Origin: Methanobacterium sp.
Lineage (GTDB): Archaea; Methanobacteriota; Methanobacteria; Methanobacteriales; Methanobacteriaceae
DNA: 8,279 bases
Assembly: GCA_003162115.1 (NCBI GenBank)
Contig: PMMV01000124.1
Coordinates: 1 to 8,279, forward strand
Direction of reading: 5' to 3'
Position numbers and translations under genes: made by a program. Below, piece after piece: positions 6,733 through 8,279 of the stretch. Position 1 is the first letter of the stretch. Each line of letters starts with the position of its first letter. The notes under the pieces are model-generated. The model had not been told where the DNA came from. It saw only the letters and a list, made by a program, of their open reading frames with translations, and ran no database searches.

Positions 6733-6841
6733 ATAGATCTCGTATTATTAATTCAAACCTGCTATCTGCATTTTTAGTTTCAATTGTCTGTTTTTCCCAT
6801 TTTTGGTCATAATTCGAAATTTGAAGATAGCCATAGCTAAC
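6731..6841 (-). pseudogene. Possible degenerate gene remnant
   Basis: A 36-codon open stretch on the - strand with no start codon. It contains YGYLQISNYDQKWEKQ, then ETKNADSRFELIIRDL before a TAA stop. The mixed polar and hydrophobic composition looks more protein-like than typical AT-rich noise. A second frame on the same strand gives a 28-codon ATG ORF (6748-6834) without a good ribosome binding site. It could be the 3' stump of a lost gene between padR and the DUF998 gene. I cannot name a parent family. Confidence 0.2.
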
Positions 6842-6848
6842 CTATATA

Positions 6849-6863
6849 AAAATTAAAAAATAG
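6849..6863 (-). terminator. T-run terminator after padR
   Basis: On the - strand, CCTATTTTTTAATTTTT follows the padR stop by about 50 bases. Between them lies a small hairpin, TCGCT/AGCGA with a 6-base loop (6873-6888). Archaeal termination needs only the T-run. Confidence 0.45.
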
Positions 6864-6913
6864 GTAGCAAATTCGCTTCTTCTAGCGATTTTTTATAATA
6901 ATCTAATTTAAAG

Positions 6914-7399
6914 TTATTTCAGCGATTCTTTTATTTTTTTAATTCTTTCAATGAGTAATTCAATTGATTCTTTGTGAGGGGCAATTTTTTCTTTATCAAT
7001 GTCTTCCATGTGGGATACATGCCAATTCATTGCCTCTAATGAATTTTCTATTGAAATCATTTTACTATTCATATGTTTATTACGTGATTGAAAATGTTCA
7101 AATAAATTAGTTATTACGATTTGCCCATTTTCGGTTAAATCATATTTTCCATCATCTTGTTTGGTTATTAAACCTTCAGATACCATTTTTTTTAGCATAG
7201 GATATATGGAACCAGGTAAAAGTCTTTTCGATTGCACTTTGCCTTCAGGATGTGGATGTATATGGGTACCTTTATGATGCATTTGAAACTGGAAATCATA
7301 ATGTGTTTGGACATTAGCCATAATTTCTACACCATTACTAGGTCCATTTTCATCTATTACATGAAGTATCCACATTCTTAACTCTCCGACCTGTTTCAT
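6914..7399 (-). CDS. PadR family transcriptional regulator with a histidine-rich insertion
   Basis: A 161-residue winged-helix regulator. The first helices read ELRMWILHVIDENGPSNGVEI (residues 6-26), the standard PadR opening. The recognition helix follows the hallmark PGSIYPMLKKM (62-72), and the wing is at about 76-92 (EGLITKQDDGKYDLTENG). Residues 93-161 form a long helical tail suited to dimerisation. Between helix 2 and the recognition helix there is an unusual extra segment (about 31-58) with His41, His42, His46, His48 and His50, which could bind a metal ion. The ATG at 7399 has an excellent GGAGG site at 7407-7411, 7 bases upstream. PadR proteins usually repress neighbouring genes and often their own. 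The palindromic repeats at 7511-7550, shared with the flavoprotein gene, are candidate binding sites. Family call sure, ligand and targets inferred. Confidence 0.9.
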   Translation of the reverse strand: MKQVGELRMWILHVIDENGPSNGVEIMANVQTHYDFQFQMHHKGTHIHPHPEGKVQSKRLLPGSIYPMLKKMVSEGLITKQDDGKYDLTENGQIVITNLFEHFQSRNKHMNSKMISIENSLEAMNWHVSHMEDIDKEKIAPHKESIELLIERIKKIKESLK

Positions 7400-7474
7400 T
7401 CCTCATCCTCCTATTTCATAGAAATTCATTAAGAATTTTTTCAGATTATCTTCCTTATTATTCGACATTTTTTT

Positions 7475-7490
7475 TTCAGATATAATAGTT
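7475..7490 (-). promoter_or_regulatory. Putative TATA region of padR
   Basis: On the - strand, AACTATTATATCTGA lies about 80 bases before the ATG, giving a leader of about 55-60 bases. The shared 29-bp repeat begins about 20 bases further upstream. An alternative TATA-like word, ATTATAAC, lies inside the repeat itself. Confidence 0.35.
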
Positions 7491-7510
7491 TAAATTCTGA
7501 CTTTACTTGT

Positions 7511-7539
7511 CAGTTATAATATCAAATTTTTGATATCAA
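7511..7539. repeat. 29-bp repeat, copy 1: candidate operator upstream of padR
   Basis: Identical over 29 bases to 8251-8279. It starts CAGTTATA and contains the inverted repeat ATATCAAA-TT-TTTGATAT (7519-7536). It lies 112 bases upstream of the padR start. In this copy the sequence continues into the palindrome at 7533-7550, so three ATATCAA-type half-sites overlap in series. Likely a transcription factor binding site. Confidence 0.65.
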
Positions 7540-7550
7540 TTAATTGATAT
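7533..7550. promoter_or_regulatory. Perfect 18-bp palindrome, candidate operator between divergent promoters
   Basis: ATATCAATTAATTGATAT is self-complementary over all 18 bases and shares its left half-site with the repeat at 7519-7536. It ends 7 bases before a + strand TATA box (7558-7566) and lies upstream of the padR promoter on the - strand, so one bound protein could affect both directions. Confidence 0.55.
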
Positions 7551-7557
7551 GAAGTAG

Positions 7558-7566
7558 TATATATAC
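7558..7566 (+). promoter_or_regulatory. Divergent + strand TATA box
   Basis: TATATATAC beside the palindromic operator predicts a + strand transcript starting near 7588. The only thing it could express before the convergent gene is the 15-codon ORF at 7653. Confidence 0.45.
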
Positions 7567-7652
7567 TTGTGGTGATTATCCTTATTTTTCAAAATAGTTT
7601 TCAAATTTAAAAAAGACTAACTGATAACAGTCATTGCAGGAGATGATATGAT

Positions 7653-7700
7653 ATGATGGATGGACAGCTTACTGGGCCCGAATACACAAAATATGCATAA
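7653..7700 (+). CDS. 15-codon ORF with a strong ribosome binding site (leader peptide or gene stump)
   Basis: The ORF encodes MMDGQLTGPEYTKYA and ends at TAA 7700. GGAGATGA at 7639-7646, close to the archaeal consensus GGAGGTGA, lies 6 bases before the ATG. With the TATA box at 7558 and the palindromic operator before it, this is a complete 5' gene architecture leading to almost nothing. The ORF runs into the 3' end of the flavoprotein gene on the other strand. It may be a tiny peptide, or the start of a gene whose body was deleted, which would most naturally have been a PadR-controlled target. No family recognised. Confidence 0.25.
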   Translation: MMDGQLTGPEYTKYA

Positions 7701-7708
7701 AAAAGAAG
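7699..7708 (-). terminator. T-run terminator after the flavoprotein gene
   Basis: On the - strand, CTTCTTTTTT follows the stop codon by about 10 bases. It overlaps the last codon of the 15-codon ORF on the other strand. Confidence 0.45.
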
Positions 7709-7717
7709 TATGAAAAT

Positions 7718-8188
7718 TTAATCTCCAAATTTAATAAATTTCTTAGGCTCTAAACTTGTTTCCCTAGTCCAGAAATAGGCTTCACCTTTAGCTATACGGA
7801 AAATTATTAATCTTGGATCGTCAAAAGTCATGCCCAGTTTTTTAAGGATTGGTCTATCTTCTAAGGCCTTTTTTTTGAGTTCTGGGTCGTCTACGAACTC
7901 AACTTTGCCTGCAACTCTCATCATAGGCGAAACACTTTCCAGGGGTTTCTTACCGTATTCATGGTGAACTGCTGCTTCGCCTGGTTGAAAGAAACATCCT
8001 TCTACCTTATTATTTGCTTGAAGCTGATGATACATATCTTTTTTTCCAGATACTATCAGGAAATAAAACCCACTATTGTCAGCGAACCAGATTCCAAGTG
8101 GCCTTACTCGTGGCTGATCTCCATCTACTGTTGATAGGTAGCAAAGTGGTGTTTCATTGGCAAATTTTATACAGTCTTTAAAATCCAT
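7718..8188 (-). CDS. Pyridoxamine 5'-phosphate oxidase family protein (FMN-binding split barrel)
   Basis: A 156-residue soluble protein of the single-domain split-barrel flavoprotein family. The N-terminal region FANETPLCYLSTVDGDQPRVRPLGIWF (about residues 9-35) is the family's opening, where the 'P..R' segment helps bind FMN. A second strand pair, FYFLIVSGKKDMYHQL (about 41-56), and VAGKVEFVDDPELKKKAL (about 92-109) follow in the expected order. The length is normal for this group. Proteins of this kind in methanogens are usually annotated only at family level; they bind FMN or F420-type cofactors and may reduce small molecules, but true vitamin B6 oxidase activity is unlikely from so short a protein. 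The ATG at 8188 has GGAGGT at 8197-8202, 8 bases upstream. The 29-bp repeat 63 bases upstream is shared with padR, which suggests joint control. Family call good, substrate unknown. Confidence 0.85.
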   Translation of the reverse strand: MDFKDCIKFANETPLCYLSTVDGDQPRVRPLGIWFADNSGFYFLIVSGKKDMYHQLQANNKVEGCFFQPGEAAVHHEYGKKPLESVSPMMRVAGKVEFVDDPELKKKALEDRPILKKLGMTFDDPRLIIFRIAKGEAYFWTRETSLEPKKFIKFGD

Positions 8189-8232
8189 ATTGATAAACCT
8201 CCATTTTTAATAAAATTTAACCTTCCTTTATA

Positions 8233-8247
8233 ATTATTTAAATATAA
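8233..8247 (-). promoter_or_regulatory. Putative TATA box of the flavoprotein gene
   Basis: On the - strand, TTATATTTAAATAAT lies directly downstream of the 29-bp repeat and about 50 bases before the ATG, which predicts a leader of about 28 bases. A factor bound to the repeat would sit at the upstream edge of TBP/TFB, a position suited to activation or to blocking their access. Confidence 0.45.
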
Positions 8248-8250
8248 TGC

Positions 8251-8279
8251 CAGTTATAATATCAAATTTTTGATATCAA
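8251..8279. repeat. 29-bp repeat, copy 2: candidate operator upstream of the flavoprotein gene
   Basis: Exact copy of 7511-7539, reaching the window edge, so its true length and any following palindrome cannot be seen. It contains the same ATATCAAA-TT-TTTGATAT inverted repeat at 8259-8276. Same orientation as copy 1, starts 740 bp apart, and in both cases upstream of a - strand gene. Confidence 0.65.

Noticed and set aside
6748..6834. 28-codon ATG ORF on the - strand
   Set aside because: Weak ribosome site, and its basic low-complexity peptide looks less protein-like than the overlapping frame at 6731-6841.
6873..6888. TCGCT/AGCGA hairpin followed by T6 on the + strand, like a bacterial terminator
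   Set aside because: No + strand gene ends there; it is more likely part of the padR 3' region on the other strand.
7610..7635. GACT...AGTC inverted repeat in the leader of the 15-codon ORF
   Set aside because: Only four pairs, expected often by chance.
7511..8279. The 29-bp direct repeats as attachment sites or ends of a mobile element
   Set aside because: The unit between them holds only an ordinary flavoprotein gene and promoter signals, with no integrase or transposase; the internal palindrome and position upstream of two genes fit an operator better.

Overview
The window looks like a chromosomal stretch of a methanogenic archaeon of the order Methanobacteriales, most likely Methanobacterium. 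The reasons are the very AT-rich intergenic DNA, Shine-Dalgarno sites of the GGAGG/GGTGA type combined with archaeal TATA boxes and T-run terminators, and the gene content: a DUF362 protein, a multi-PAS histidine kinase with a long membrane N-terminus, a DUF998 membrane protein, a PadR regulator and a flavin split-barrel protein. This assignment is inference from gene style, not from a marker gene. No tRNA, rRNA, CRISPR array or recognisable insertion sequence was seen.

Layout. Everything from 1 to about 5800 reads on the + strand, and all clear genes from 5896 to 8188 read on the - strand, so the halves converge at about 5800-5895. The + half holds the 3' end of a DUF362 gene (1-420), an overlapping pair of small three-helix membrane proteins that look like diverged paralogs (666-992, 983-1351), an unrecognised acidic protein (1543-1971), a 31-codon cysteine-rich micro-ORF behind a strong promoter and a structured leader (2041-2318), and a large sensor kinase broken by an apparent single-base frameshift (2598-5797). 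The - half holds a DUF998 membrane protein (5896-6516), a PadR regulator with a histidine-rich insertion (6914-7399) and a pyridoxamine-phosphate-oxidase-like flavoprotein (7718-8188).

How the parts work together. The clearest unreported structure is a 29-bp sequence repeated exactly at 7511-7539 and 8251-8279, lying upstream of both padR and the flavoprotein gene. It contains ATATCAA/TTGATAT inverted half-sites and, in the 7.5-kb copy, runs straight into a perfect 18-bp palindrome. I infer a shared operator, possibly PadR's own, defining a small regulon. A third promoter on the + strand next to the same operator leads to a 15-codon ORF with an excellent ribosome binding site, which may be a leader peptide or the stump of a lost target gene.

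The kinase reads in one frame up to about 2873 and in another from there on. Adding back one base gives a continuous 1066-residue protein, so it is either a recent pseudogene, a two-part protein or a sequence error.
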